NCBI RefSeq assembly: GCF_017591435.1
Contig: NC_059278.1
Location: 11,197,832 to 11,261,831 of the forward strand
From: Portunus trituberculatus
Taxonomy: Eukaryota; Arthropoda; Malacostraca; Decapoda; Portunidae
Direction: 5' to 3'
Length of the DNA stretch: 64,000 nucleotides
Shown here in pieces: positions 23,759 through 32,831 of this stretch. Position 1 is the first letter of the stretch; each line of letters begins with the position of its first letter. The position numbers were made by a program, and so were the translations under genes. The notes under the pieces are model-generated. The model did no database searches. It saw only the letters and a program-made list of their open reading frames with translations, and was not told the DNA's origin.

Positions 23759-24113
23759 TGTTACGAACCGCCACCCACACAGCACGGCCACCCACACCCG
23801 CAACCACGGGGCAAGGCAGGGCACCCAAGGTTCTTACTTCAGCTTCCAATGCCGCAACCGTAACTCACTTTCAGCGGCAAAGACCAGGACAGCATTCAGG
23901 ATGGGGCAGCACAGGGATAACTTTGACGAAGATCCGTGACTAGCGAGGAAAGCGAGGTACACTCACAAGACTCAGACAGACTCACTCAGACAGGCAGGAC
24001 TGGCAGGATATACTTGGTACAGCTTCTTACTGTTACTACTTAGGTAGTAACACAGTACAAACAGGAAATACCTGGTAGTACACAGGGGGCGTAGTCACTT
24101 CTACAAGCCTACA
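23759..24113 (-). repeat. Gypsy 5' LTR (355 bp)
   Basis: The plus strand reads TGTTACGAACC at one end and GCCTACA at the other, giving the TG...CA ends of an LTR. The inner edge lies next to the primer-binding site and Gag. The outer edge is inferred from the TGT/ACA pairing. It could be shifted by up to 15 bp because the MULE starts at 24128 and no partner LTR exists for comparison. Confidence 0.6.
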
Positions 24114-24127
24114 ATAATTGGAGTACT

Positions 24128-24362
24128 GCCACATATCCTACACATAGATGGTCATATTTCCTACACAAAAACAAGTATCCGTCATATATCCTACACATAA
24201 AATGACTACCCTCCAGGGCAAATATCCTTTAAATATAGCATTTTTAGAGTAACGACATATTTCCTACAGAGATACAGCATACCTCCTACACTCAAAAATC
24301 TGTTTTGTCACATATCCTACAAGGATACAGCATATCTCTTACACATAATAATATGTTGTTAC
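24128..24362 (+). repeat. MULE left inverted terminal region
   Basis: It contains at least six TCCTACA or TCTTACA cores preceded by CATAT, CATAC or similar. The motif array pairs in inverted orientation with 26602-26872. Such iterated subterminal motifs are normal transposase-binding sites in DNA transposons. Binding here is inferred. Confidence 0.75.
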
Positions 24363-24605
24363 ATCTCCTACATTGTGTAGACGCACCCCGCTAGCGGGGC
24401 GCCTCTGCACTCGGAGCTTCTGGCTCAATACACTCCTGACGATCTTGACCAGTCAACAAGTAGTTAAGTTATTATACATCCGTTCTGCACAGTATCGTTC
24501 ACTTTCAGACATCATGGGTCGAGTTTAGTCTCGACCCAGCAGTATTTTTTTCTCCATTCGACGGGACAGACGGCATTATTGTACTCCATTGCTCCTGGAC
24601 CAAGC

Positions 24606-26419
24606 ATGGCTACTATTGAGGGGAACATCCGCTTCAATGCAGTGGTTTACAAAGACAACTCTGGATTCCGGTACCTCCGAAATGTGGCAAGAAACAACAA
24701 ACTATACCTGCGTTGCATTCAGCACCCTAATTGTGGAGGAAAAGCCGTATTGTCGGAGGTAAGAACAGTTGTAAAATGTTATAGACCAGGAGTTTGGTAA
24801 GATTTAATCAACTTCACTGCTAAAGGTTTTCCGTTAAAACAACGGAGATTCACTGGCAGATTCACTGGTGATGATGGTGGTGTGAGGTGTTGTTCGAATT
24901 ACTAAGCAGTCATATTTTACAGACAACTGGTGTCATCAGAGCAACGCAAGGTCACAACCATGAATCATCCGACTTTACTGCAACAGATCTAAGGAACACT
25001 CTCAAGATGAAGGCTGCTGAGGAAGTGGGCTCTACCAGCAACTCCGAGATCTTCAGGCGGGTAACAAGACATCACCAACATGGAGCAGATGTGTCTTTCT
25101 CATCTGTAGAGCGAAGCATGCTTCGAGCCAAGCGCCGAATTCAACCGAGGCAACCACACACTGCAGAGGAGTGCGCCAACATTCTAGAAAGCGTAGAGGC
25201 CCAGGCCTTTAACATAAACTTCAGATCTGTTGTCACAGATCAGGGAAGTGGTCATTTGGCAATTATTTTTTATTCTCTAACCCTGGTACCACTAATGACC
25301 ACAATTAAGGAATGGAATTTTGATGGTACTTTTTTTACACTGTGCCTGCACTCTTCTACCAGCTATTCACATTACTTGGCTTTTACAAAGGTCATTCATT
25401 CCCACTCATCTTCACCTTGATGACCTCAAAGTCTCAAAAGTTGTATGATATCACAATGCAAAAAGTGAAGGAACTCATCCCCAACCTGAATCTTGAACAA
25501 GCAATGGGTAATTTTGAAAGCAGTTCTGGTAAAGCAATTCGCTCTTGCTGGCCACAGGTTCAGATTGGGGGCTGTCAGTTCCACTTTTCACAAAACCTGT
25601 ACCGGAAAATTAAAAAAACTGGGGCTAACTGAACTTTACAAAGACAACAAGCAGTTTAATAAGTGGATCAAAAAGATCATGACACTAAGTTATGTGCCAG
25701 CCAACCAGATGCATGAAGCAGTTGACTCTCTGTTCAAAGAAAATTTTGACTTGAATGATCATTCCCAGCCAAAAATTACTGCATTCAAAACCTACATCAC
25801 AGAGTACTGGATTCGAAAAGTCACTCCACAACGGTTATCTGTCTTTGAATTTTCTCGTGGAACTAACAATGATGCAGAGTCGTATCACAGCAGACTGAAA
25901 GCCATTGTCCGCCAGCACAAGCCAAACATTTACACTTTCCTCACACATCTGAATAATCTGATAACAGACACAACTAAGGACATTGAACGTGTGGATGCTG
26001 GCTTGGACATCACTCGTCAGAAAAAGGAGAAGTTTGTCAGAAACATTGAACGCAGGCAGAACTTGAAAGAACAATTACAGAATGGAACATACACATTGAC
26101 CGAATACATCAATGCTGTTGCTTACACATTTGATAGCTCTGTTTCAGCATTTCAACTTCCTGGAGACAGTGCTGATGAGAGTGGGGATGAGCATCAAGGC
26201 CCTGACATCAATGCAGCTGGTACTCAAGATGTTCCTCCCGAACTTCGATGCAGCATCTGCCTGAGGCGAAGGGAAAGGACAGTTGTTCTTTTGCCCTGCC
26301 GACACGCCTCTTTCTGTGCAGATTGCATAACTATCCTTGTATCAGCAGCAGATGCTAACAACCCTGCAACATGTCCCACTTGTACTGCCATTCATGACAG
26401 GCTTGAGATTTACGTTTAA
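24606..26419 (+). pseudogene. FLYWCH-MULE transposase-RING fusion, spliced, two frameshifts
   Basis: ATG 24606 (MATIEGNIRF) is preferred over the TTG-initiated extension. Exon 1 holds the first half of a FLYWCH zinc finger (GFRYLRNVAR, LYLRCIQHPNC). Exon 2 supplies the HNH ligands (GHNHESS) right after the splice. The MULE catalytic region follows: WNFDGTFFT (first acid), MGNFESSSGKAI where DFE is usual, GCQFHFSQ, and GTNNDAESYHSRLKAI (third acid). The C-terminus is a C3HC4 RING: CSICLRR, LPCRHASFCADC, CPTC. A one-base loss near 25340 (T-rich) and a one-base gain near 25615 (A7 run) shift the frame out and back. With the intron and these indels allowed for, the chain is essentially full length. 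Frame breaks could be assembly errors; the D-to-N change probably kills cutting. Confidence 0.85.
24759..24922 (+). other. Predicted intron of the MULE gene
   Basis: The donor GAG|GTAAGA at 24759 and acceptor CATATTTTACAG|AC ending at 24922 remove 164 bp in phase 0. Splicing removes the stop at about 24798-24800 and joins Cys-bearing exon 1 to HxH-bearing exon 2, completing the FLYWCH finger. That functional consequence is the main support. Confidence 0.75.
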
Positions 26420-26521
26420 AATGTGTCAGAGTAATGTTTCATTTTTTATATACGTATGTTGTAGTGAGAAATGAAAAAAATATTGTAATGCTTCATTTTA
26501 TATATGTAAGTTTTACTGAAA

Positions 26522-26527
26522 AATAAA
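26522..26527 (+). terminator. Polyadenylation signal of the MULE gene
   Basis: AATAAA lies about 100 bp after the stop codon at 26417-26419 and before the right inverted end. Confidence 0.6.
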
Positions 26528-26601
26528 GTGTCATTTCAATTCATGTGCCTTCCAGTTTTTACAGTTTTATATACATCAATATTCTTCAGATTTTTTACTT
26601 G

Positions 26602-26872
26602 TAGGAGGTATGACAGTATAACTGTAGGAGTTATGCCGGATGCACCATACTGCCGCAGCTCCTACACAAAAACAAGTGTCAGGCACATTTCCTACATAAC
26701 AACTTGATACCCAGCGTATTTCCTACATAACAACTTGATACCCAACATATTTCCTACACCTACTGTGTGTAGGAGATATGCTGTATCTCTGTAGGAAATA
26801 TGTCACTACTCTCAAAATTGCTTAATTTGTAGGAGATGTGTCCTGTAGGAAATGTGGCGTAGGAAATGTGGC
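26602..26872 (-). repeat. MULE right inverted terminal region
   Basis: Inverse counterpart of the left end, with repeated TTTCCTACA/TGTAGGAAA cores. A 29-bp unit containing TTTCCTACATAACAACTTGA is tandemly duplicated near 26691-26750. Confidence 0.75.
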
Positions 26873-27112
26873 GCGGCCCCGTACACAGGGCGAGTGCGGA
26901 GATAGAGAATGAGAGCGGGGAACAGAGCGGGACAGAGACAACTGCTCACTCGCATGAGGCTGGGGCAGCTTAAATACCCTCCCCCCTTTGCAATACTACT
27001 ATTCACTTGCCTCTGGGCCAATCACTGCTGCTTTATCCACCTTCAGCCATCACTTCCGGTCCCCACTTTCTATCTCTCTCAAAAATACCACCTCACTCCA
27101 TCTTCACTAACA
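26873..27112 (-). repeat. LTR-like promoter fragment
   Basis: Read on the minus strand: a G8 tract with CA (27113-27122), then TGTTAGTGAAG, a CCAAT-type box (GATTGGCCC near 27020), a TATTTAAG box near 26975, and GC-richer sequence that is cut off by the MULE end. A polypurine tract followed by TG, CCAAT and TATA resembles the U3-R part of an LTR. No matching LTR or internal region is in the window, so the identification is tentative. A host promoter fragment is the alternative. Confidence 0.35.
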
Positions 27113-27125
27113 TGCCCCCCCCCAT

Positions 27126-27345
27126 GCGCCGTGGTACAGTGGAACCATGCGCTCTTTGGGGTCTAAGGGGTCTCCAAGCGCACGGGTTCGAATCCTGTCC
27201 ACGGTCTGAGTGTAAGTTGGGCTTCCTCACTCGGAGCAACGGTTTCCTAGCGGGTGGGCTTTGAGATAGGAGATACCATACCCTTTAGCCCGAAAATTCC
27301 TGTGAAAAGCCCACATGGTATAAATAAAAAAAGAATAAAAAAAAG
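27126..27345 (+). mobile_element. tRNA-derived SINE (long variable arm type)
   Basis: A polymerase III A box (TGGTACAGTGG) at about 27132 and a perfect B box (GGTTCGAATCC) at about 27184 are present, with a tRNA-Leu/Ser-like long spacer. A body with AGGAGATACCATACCC and an A-rich tail (AAATAAAAAAAGAATAAAAAAAAG) follow. The cloverleaf is not intact, so it is a SINE head and not a tRNA gene. It abuts the broken 3' end of the Penelope-like element. Confidence 0.8.
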
Positions 27346-28780
27346 GGGGTTTTCCTAATAGAATAACTGAGGTGACCATGAAAAGGTAACGTAATGTATT
27401 TTTTTGTTTTCTCTGGAGTTGTAGAAGAGACGGAAGAGTTAGTAAATTTATTGTCAAGGAATTTTGAGATGGTAGAGCTAATAATATTACGAGGAAAGCC
27501 ATTATTTAAAAAGAAAGTAGTAAGAAACTTAATCTCATTGTCAAACAATTCCCAAGAAGTTAGGCTGTAACATCTATATAATAGTGTCTTGATGGCATTA
27601 ATCTTGAAAAGCTGCAGCACGAAAGAGAGGAAATTAATTCCTAAACCAGTGAAAGTTGGTTTTCGATACACATTGGTGTGAAGCTTATTATCCATACGAG
27701 ATAAGAGTACATCAAGAAAGGCTAACGTACCATTATTCTCTATTTCACAGGTAAATTCTATATTAGGGTGTCTAGAATTCATGTAATTTAAAAACAATGG
27801 AATTTGTGTTGAGTCCCTAAATAGAAGAAAACACTCATCAACATATCTGCGAAAGTAGACAGGTTTACACGAAGAAGGGCAATTTCCTAACCAATTAATT
27901 TCATTTAGACAAAAAAAAAAGCCTTGGCCAGCGTAGGGCCCAAACAAGAACCCATAGCCACACTATCAGTCTGAATATAAAGCTTCTTATTAAACAAGAA
28001 AGGTGAGTCTTTAACAGCAAGGGATGAGAAATTGTTGAACTCTTTTTTCGAAAAATTGCCAAACATAATGTTGTCCTTGAATAGTTCGTCACAAACTAGG
28101 CGTATGGTTTCAAGAGGAATATTAGTAAATAAAGATTCAATATCAAAACTGGCCATGCATAACCATGTTACCAACATCTAAATTGCATATTTCATTTATA
28201 AACTGATATGACTTTTTAAGGCTAAATTGATTCATAGTGATCGGCTCAAGAATGGGAACTAGATATTTAGCCAAATTGTAGTTAAAAGTGCCAATGATGC
28301 TGAGAATAGGTCGAACAGGGTTCACTGGCTTATGTGTTTTCGGAAGCCCATGTAAGATGCCTGGGGACGAACCACTAGTATAGATGAAATCATATACATC
28401 TTTTGAAATTATATCAAGTTTTAAAAGTTGTCTGAGAAGTCTAGTAAGTTTATCTTGTAATTTAGTTATATAATCGAAGGCATTAGACGTGATCGATACA
28501 CTTAAATTTAGAGGAATCACCAAGGATTATCTCTACCGTAGGGATATAATCATCTTTATCCATTATATCCGTGCCTCGTCCGTTATCTGGTCTAGTGATA
28601 ACAATAGAGGAATCAGATTTAAGAGAATTGAGCGAGTTGTACAAGACATTAGGCAATTTAAAAAGGGAGCGTTGAGCAGTTAGTAGTTCACAAAAACTAG
28701 AATGAGCCAATGAGGCGACTTGTTCGACTATATTTTCGCACTGAGTTGACACGTGAGGTAAACTTTTTAAGACGTTGATT
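27346..28780 (-). pseudogene. Penelope-like reverse transcriptase, YVDE active site
   Basis: Segments in order on the minus strand: IVITRPDNGRGTDIMDKDDY (28590), GILHGLPKTHKPVNPVRPIL (28330), ASFDIESLFTNIPLETI (motif A, 28140), SVAMGSCLGPTLA (motif B, 27950), YFRRYVDECFLLF (motif C, 27840), IEFTCEIENNGTLAFLDVLL and YRKPTFTGLGINFLSF (27700). The thumb ends near LPFHGHLSYSIRK. The second motif-C Asp is Glu (GAG). Frame changes lie near 28490, 28165 and in an A10 run at 27909-27918. Penelope RTs prime at DNA ends or at endonuclease nicks. This copy is inactive as read. Confidence 0.85.
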
Positions 28781-29275
28781 ATTTTTTTTCAAAACAGTAA
28801 AAGTGGTTAACAATATTTACTTTAAATTTTGGAAGGCCAAAGGAAAGTCCAAAGGACAAAACTTCACATTCAGAGGAGGTGAGCATTCTGCTAGAGATTA
28901 ATGACAATTTCATCCTTGGCAACTGAGTGGTTAACTGGAATACCTAGCTTATCAAGTTTCTTACAGTGTACAGCCCTAGTGGTATTTAGTTTCTTGTCAT
29001 TATATATCTTAAGAGAGCAAATAGGTAATTGAAATCAAGAAAAGAGAGATTATCTTTAAGTTCATCATATGCAATATCATAGTCAGCCAATTGTTGTTTG
29101 AGCAAGATATTCTTGTTGCTGATCTCAAGATTAAGTAACTTAACTGAAAAGACAAGTATGTTTTTGTATTTCTAATTTGTGCATTGTGTAGTTTAAAGGT
29201 AAGAAACTTAGGAATAACATTATACAATTTACATTGTATAGCCACAGAAAACCTTAATTTTACTGCAACCAACAG
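27346..29275 (-). mobile_element. Penelope-like element, 3'-truncated
   Basis: A minus-strand RT of the Penelope class is complete from motif 1 to the thumb. It is preceded by an N-terminal stretch (29009-29272) with CKLYNVIPKFLTFKL, reminiscent of Penelope N-termini. The element stops at the SINE at 27345. The usual downstream GIY-YIG endonuclease is missing, either lost or never present. Confidence 0.8.
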
Positions 29276-29294
29276 CCAGTGTAAAATAAGGATA

Positions 29295-29296
<2 letters not shown>

Positions 29297-29340
<44 letters not shown>

Positions 29341-29498
29341 TAATAATATTAATATTAATAATGATAATATGTGACGATAAATAGAAGAAGAAGAAGAAGA
29401 AGAAGAAGAAGAAGAAGAAGAAGAATAGTAATGAAAAAAATACAAAAAATGAATAAATAAATAAATAAAATAAAAATAATAATTATAATAATAATAAT

Positions 29499-29556
<58 letters not shown>

Positions 29557-29651
29557 GAATAGTATCAATAGTAAAGATAATAATAACAATAGTAATAATA
29601 ATGATAGTATCTATATTTACAAAAATAGTAATAATAACAATAATAGTAGTA

Positions 29652-29708
<57 letters not shown>

Positions 29709-29769
29709 GTAATGGTAATAATAACAAAAGTAGTAATAATGAGTGTTTATATTTACAATAATAGTAGTA

Positions 29770-29833
<64 letters not shown>

Positions 29834-29835
29834 TA
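29297..29835. repeat. (AAT)n / (GAA)n microsatellite cluster
   Basis: AAT runs at about 29297-29340, 29505-29560, 29655-29707 and 29770-29830, with a GAA run at 29383-29424. Predicted poly-Tyr, poly-Asn and poly-Ile frames are artefacts. Confidence 0.95.
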
Positions 29836-29905
29836 ATGAATTTGAGAGGTTATTGGCTCTAGTCTAAGCTTTTCCTTTCTTTGTCTCTCCTGTTTCTCAT
29901 CACAG

Positions 29906-30094
29906 GATGGTAAGGAAGCCTATCATGTCAACACTTGCTTCCTATGGCCACGAATGAACAAAAGGCTCGAACTGACTTCACATCACGTTACTTTTGAAAA
30001 ACAGCTTGATGTCATTGAGAGCCACATCCATGAGCTACCTTCTGTTTCTGATCTGACTACTGCAATTCAGTCGCGGACCAAGGTGGACAAGTAA
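29906..30094 (+). CDS. Possible terminal exon of an unrecognised gene
   Basis: A pyrimidine-rich tract ending TTTCTCATCACAG (29893-29905) is followed by a 62-codon open frame beginning DGKEAYHVNTC and ending SRTKVDK before TAA at 30092-30094. The residue composition is balanced, unlike the surrounding repeats, and the frame opens exactly at the predicted acceptor. I recognise no domain. No upstream exon is visible in the window; the upstream DNA is microsatellite and Penelope-like element, so any intron would have to be long. It may be the last exon of a host gene, part of an unknown element, or chance. Confidence 0.35.
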   Translation, partial: DGKEAYHVNTCFLWPRMNKRLELTSHHVTFEKQLDVIESHIHELPSVSDLTTAIQSRTKVDK

Positions 30095-30235
30095 CTTGTT
30101 TGTGAGGACATTACAACTACTGCTACTATGTGACATCTTCCTCAGAACAGATTCATGAGTGAATTTTGGGGACCAATGTCTGCATATGGTGTCAGGTCTC
30201 CCATCCCTTGCTGCTGCTTACCTTTTGTTAATCGG

Positions 30236-30690
30236 CAGTGTTTCTTAACCTTTTTCGACCTCAGCACCCCTTTTGGTCAGGCCTAAGCAGTCCAGCACCC
30301 TCCACCATTGGCTAACACCGTACCGAACGTGTACACTGGTAATATACACTGGGCTCTGCCGCGGTGGCGAGGGAACAGGGACGTCTTGCCGTCTGGTGTA
30401 CACGTACCGAACGTGTACACTGGTAATATACAAAGCTTGTAATACTGATTAAATATTAAATAGTGGAACGCTCGTACAAATCAAGTGTTTTATATCACTA
30501 TGCTACAACGCATATGAAAATCACGTTAAAGTTTATCCCGGTATTGATTTTTAAAATATGCGATAAAAATAGGTTTGCCCAAACGTATTCCTTTTACCTT
30601 TTACCGCCACATATGTGACCTTCCTCAGCACCCCCTGAAATTGATTTCAGCACCCATGGGGGTGCTAGCACCCCAGGTTAAGAAACACTG
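30236..30690. mobile_element. hAT-type MITE (455 bp)
   Basis: Inverted ends CAGTGTTTCTTAACCT (30236) and AGGTTAAGAAACACTG (to 30690) are perfect over 16 bp and typical of hAT elements. Inner CAGCACCCC blocks also mirror each other. The flanking 8-mers TTAATCGG and TTAAGCCA match at 5 of 8 positions, consistent with a worn 8-bp duplication. No coding sequence. A direct repeat containing CGTACCGAACGTGTACACTG occurs near 30321 and 30405. Confidence 0.8.
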
Positions 30691-30742
30691 TTAAGCCATT
30701 ATGATATTCCCAGAAATGGCATCTCAACCACACACACACACA

Positions 30743-31052
30743 CGGTAGCTCAGTGGTTAGAGTGCTGGCTTCACAAGCCAGAGGACTGGGGTTCGATTAC
30801 CCGGCCGGGTGGATATATTTGGGTGTCTCCTTTCACGTGTAGCCCCTGTTCACCTAGCAGTGAATAGGTACGGGATGTAAGTCGAGGAGTTGTGACCTTG
30901 TTGTCCCGGTGTGTGGTGTGTGCCTGGTCTCAGACCTATCCGAAGATCGGAAATAATGAGCTCTGAGCTCGTTCCGTAAGGTAACGTCTGCCTGTCTCGT
31001 CAGAGACTGCAGCAGATCAAACAATGAAACAAACAGTGAAACACACACACAC
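30743..31052 (+). mobile_element. tRNA-Val-type SINE with (AC)n tail, copy 1
   Basis: The head reads as a tRNA. It has an A box TAGCTCAGTGGTTAG, an anticodon stem-loop GGCTTCACAAGCC (anticodon CAC, Val) and a B box GGTTCGATTACC, with acceptor-side GCCGGG. The non-tRNA body contains CTGAGCTCGTTCCGTAAGG and GTCTCGTCAGAGACTGCAGC. The tail is GTGAAACACACACACAC. A second copy lies at 57775-58066 on the other strand, which confirms the element's limits. It is not a functional tRNA gene because the body follows without a terminator. Confidence 0.88.
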
Positions 31053-31505
31053 TTTACTCCTCTACATTCTGTTATGCTTGGGTTCCGAGAAAACCGTAAT
31101 GTACTCACGTGACCTGATCACTCTCACCCCTTTCCTCACACCAGTTTCATCTGTTCATGACAGCAAATAATAATAATTGTTGGATATAAAATAGGACTTT
31201 ATTAGACTGTGACCACGTACTGTACTCATTGGAAAGAGTAAATTTCAATCTCGGCTACATCTAGATAAGCATGTTCTAGGACTCAACAGTCTTGTGCTTT
31301 CCCAACTTTCCCTCATTTCATCCTTATCCATCACTCTTCCAACCCATACTCACCTTTCCATCCCTCCCACCCAGCCAGCCAGCCAACTTGTGACGCTACT
31401 CAATAGTTTGGCCTGGGCAGTCATACACAGCGATGACAAAACAGAGGAAATTGTCCTTGTGTAAATTGCTGCACAACTGGGCGCTGCTGAGACAGACACT
31501 GTTCA
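31053..31505. other. Unassigned 450 bp
   Basis: Non-repetitive-looking sequence with a short CCAG/CAGC run near 31370-31385. The 31433-31732 open frame on the plus strand is the antisense of a LINE fragment. Nothing else is recognised. Confidence 0.4.
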
Positions 31506-31743
31506 AGGAAAGACAGAGCTTTGGCTCATTTTTACATTTGTCAACTATGTCTATGTCTCTGTTCTTTTGTTCTTCTATTAGTGTTTGGACATATTCATTT
31601 CTTACTACCTTAAATTCTTCTCAATTATTAAGTTCTCTTTTTCTCCACCTATTCCGTGCTGCTTCCTTTTTTTTCACTTTTGCTAATTTATATCTTATGT
31701 TATACCAGTCTTTCTTTCTCTCCCCTCACTGATTCTGGTTTTG
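31506..31743 (-). pseudogene. LINE B fragment, linker between endonuclease and RT (left piece)
   Basis: On the minus strand the frame reads KKDWYN, then NRWRKREL (stop) and RNEYVQTLIEEQKNRDID, matching the linker between endonuclease and RT seen at 52000-52230 (KKDWFNAWCARAKENRD, RNEHAKVRKEEERN). It continues, across the LTR element, the LINE B frame that ends at 37413. Homology stops at about 31506, so RT and 3' end are missing. Confidence 0.8.
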
Positions 31744-31747
31744 GAAA
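31744..31747 (+). repeat. Target-site duplication GAAA (left)
   Basis: GAAA immediately precedes the LTR at 31748 and recurs at 37409-37412 immediately after the other LTR. Only one copy fits the interrupted LINE B reading frame. Confidence 0.8.
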
Positions 31748-32264
31748 TGTACTGGGCCTATGTGACGCTTAGGCCTAGTGTACTGGACCTAAGTGAAGCT
31801 TAGGCCGAGTGGTTAAAAAAAAAAAAAGATGTAACGGATCCAAGGGGGGTAGAAACAGCCAAACTTAACAAAAATAGAACACTTTACTCCACTAGCGACA
31901 CAGCACCGTCACGAAATCGCCTATCTACCCTATCTCTAGAGGGAGAACCATGGGGGAACTTCAGGTGACTCAGCTTTGGGACGGGGTGAGGTGGCGTGAC
32001 GGGTGGCGTCCCGGGAGGGAGGTATGGCGTCGCGTCTCTCTCTGCCGTCCTCCTTCTTTCTCTCTCTCAGCCTGCGTCTGCCTGCTGGGTGGAATAGGGC
32101 AGAGGGTCCCACAGGGTGTTGCTGAAACCACAAGAAGTATCTCATGATTTTGTTCTTGCAATACCTCTTGGAGTACTGCAGCACCCTCTGTGATATTGGT
32201 CTGGGAACCTACCTCAGACGAGAGCGGTGAAGGTCTATCAGGACGATTTCAAAGATTTCAAAGA

Positions 32265-32270
32265 TTTATT
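32265..32270 (-). terminator. LTR polyadenylation signal
   Basis: AATAAA on the minus strand, 560 bp after the cold-shock stop codon. The 5' LTR has the equivalent at 37114-37119. Confidence 0.6.
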
Positions 32271-32831
32271 AAGAAAAGGGGGGGAGATACAAAACAAGGG
32301 GTGGTACAGTACAAGATGCAAAAAATAGAGATACAGAAAGACAGGAGAAGAGAAAAGTTGCTGGGCGGTCCAGCTTGCTGTTGTTCTCTCATTAGAGTTG
32401 TGCATAACAAAAAGGAACACAAAGGTAGGTACATATCATTCAGAACACATTGAAATATGGTAAAACAAAGCAATTAATATAGTACATAAAGAGGAGTAGA
32501 AACAAGATGATTACATATGAAATGGAAATGGGTTTGTCATTACTGGAACTCTACACTACACTGCGTTACGCGGTTTCACTTTTTGCCTCGTCGTCTGGGT
32601 GGAAGTCTGGCGGGCTGGTGGTCATTCTCAGCTTGGTTCGATGCAACGGATGTTTTTGTGGGAGAGGTACGCTGGTGTCGCCGCCCTGCAGTCCTCCATC
32701 CTCCGTTGTCGTCCCCGGGAGGAGGCGGTGGTTTGTCGTCGTCCTCATCCTCATCGTCGTCGTCGGTGCCTCTTCTCGCATTGTCATCACCTCGGGGTGG
32801 TAGTTTGAGGCCTGGGACAGCTTCCAGCATT

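Larger units (their letters stand above)
21597..24113 (-). mobile_element. Decayed Ty3/gypsy LTR retrotransposon, one LTR
   Basis: Reading the minus strand: LTR (23759-24113), primer-binding site, a coiled-coil Gag N-terminus, protease, RT, then an integrase piece that stops at the satellite boundary. Two internal deletions are visible: most of Gag (capsid and zinc knuckles), and the stretch from the end of RT through RNase H to the first part of integrase. No second LTR is present. Base composition is clearly richer in GC than the adjoining satellite. Confidence 0.85.
24128..26872 (+). mobile_element. MULE DNA transposon with long motif-rich inverted ends
   Basis: The left end begins GCCACATATCCTACAC and the right end is its inverse, GTAGGAAATGTGGC. 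Inside, a matching pair (left near 24249, right near 26762-26815) shares GACATATTTCCTACAG and AGATACAGCAT on opposite strands. Each end (about 24128-24362 and 26602-26872) holds many copies of ACATATTTCCTACA-like motifs. Between them lies one plus-strand transposase gene with promoter-proximal sequence, one intron and a polyadenylation signal. No convincing 8-11 bp target duplication is visible, and the right end repeats GTAGGAAATGTGGC twice, so the exact border is uncertain. Confidence 0.85.

Noticed and set aside
22420..23863. Plus-strand ORFs of 93-201 codons
   Set aside because: Antisense shadows of gypsy RT, protease and Gag; no domain.
30743..30815. A functional tRNA-Val gene
   Set aside because: The tRNA-like part runs into a conserved non-tRNA body with an (AC)n tail and has a second dispersed copy, so it is a SINE head.
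31433..31732. Plus-strand 99-codon hydrophobic ORF
   Set aside because: Antisense of the LINE B linker fragment.
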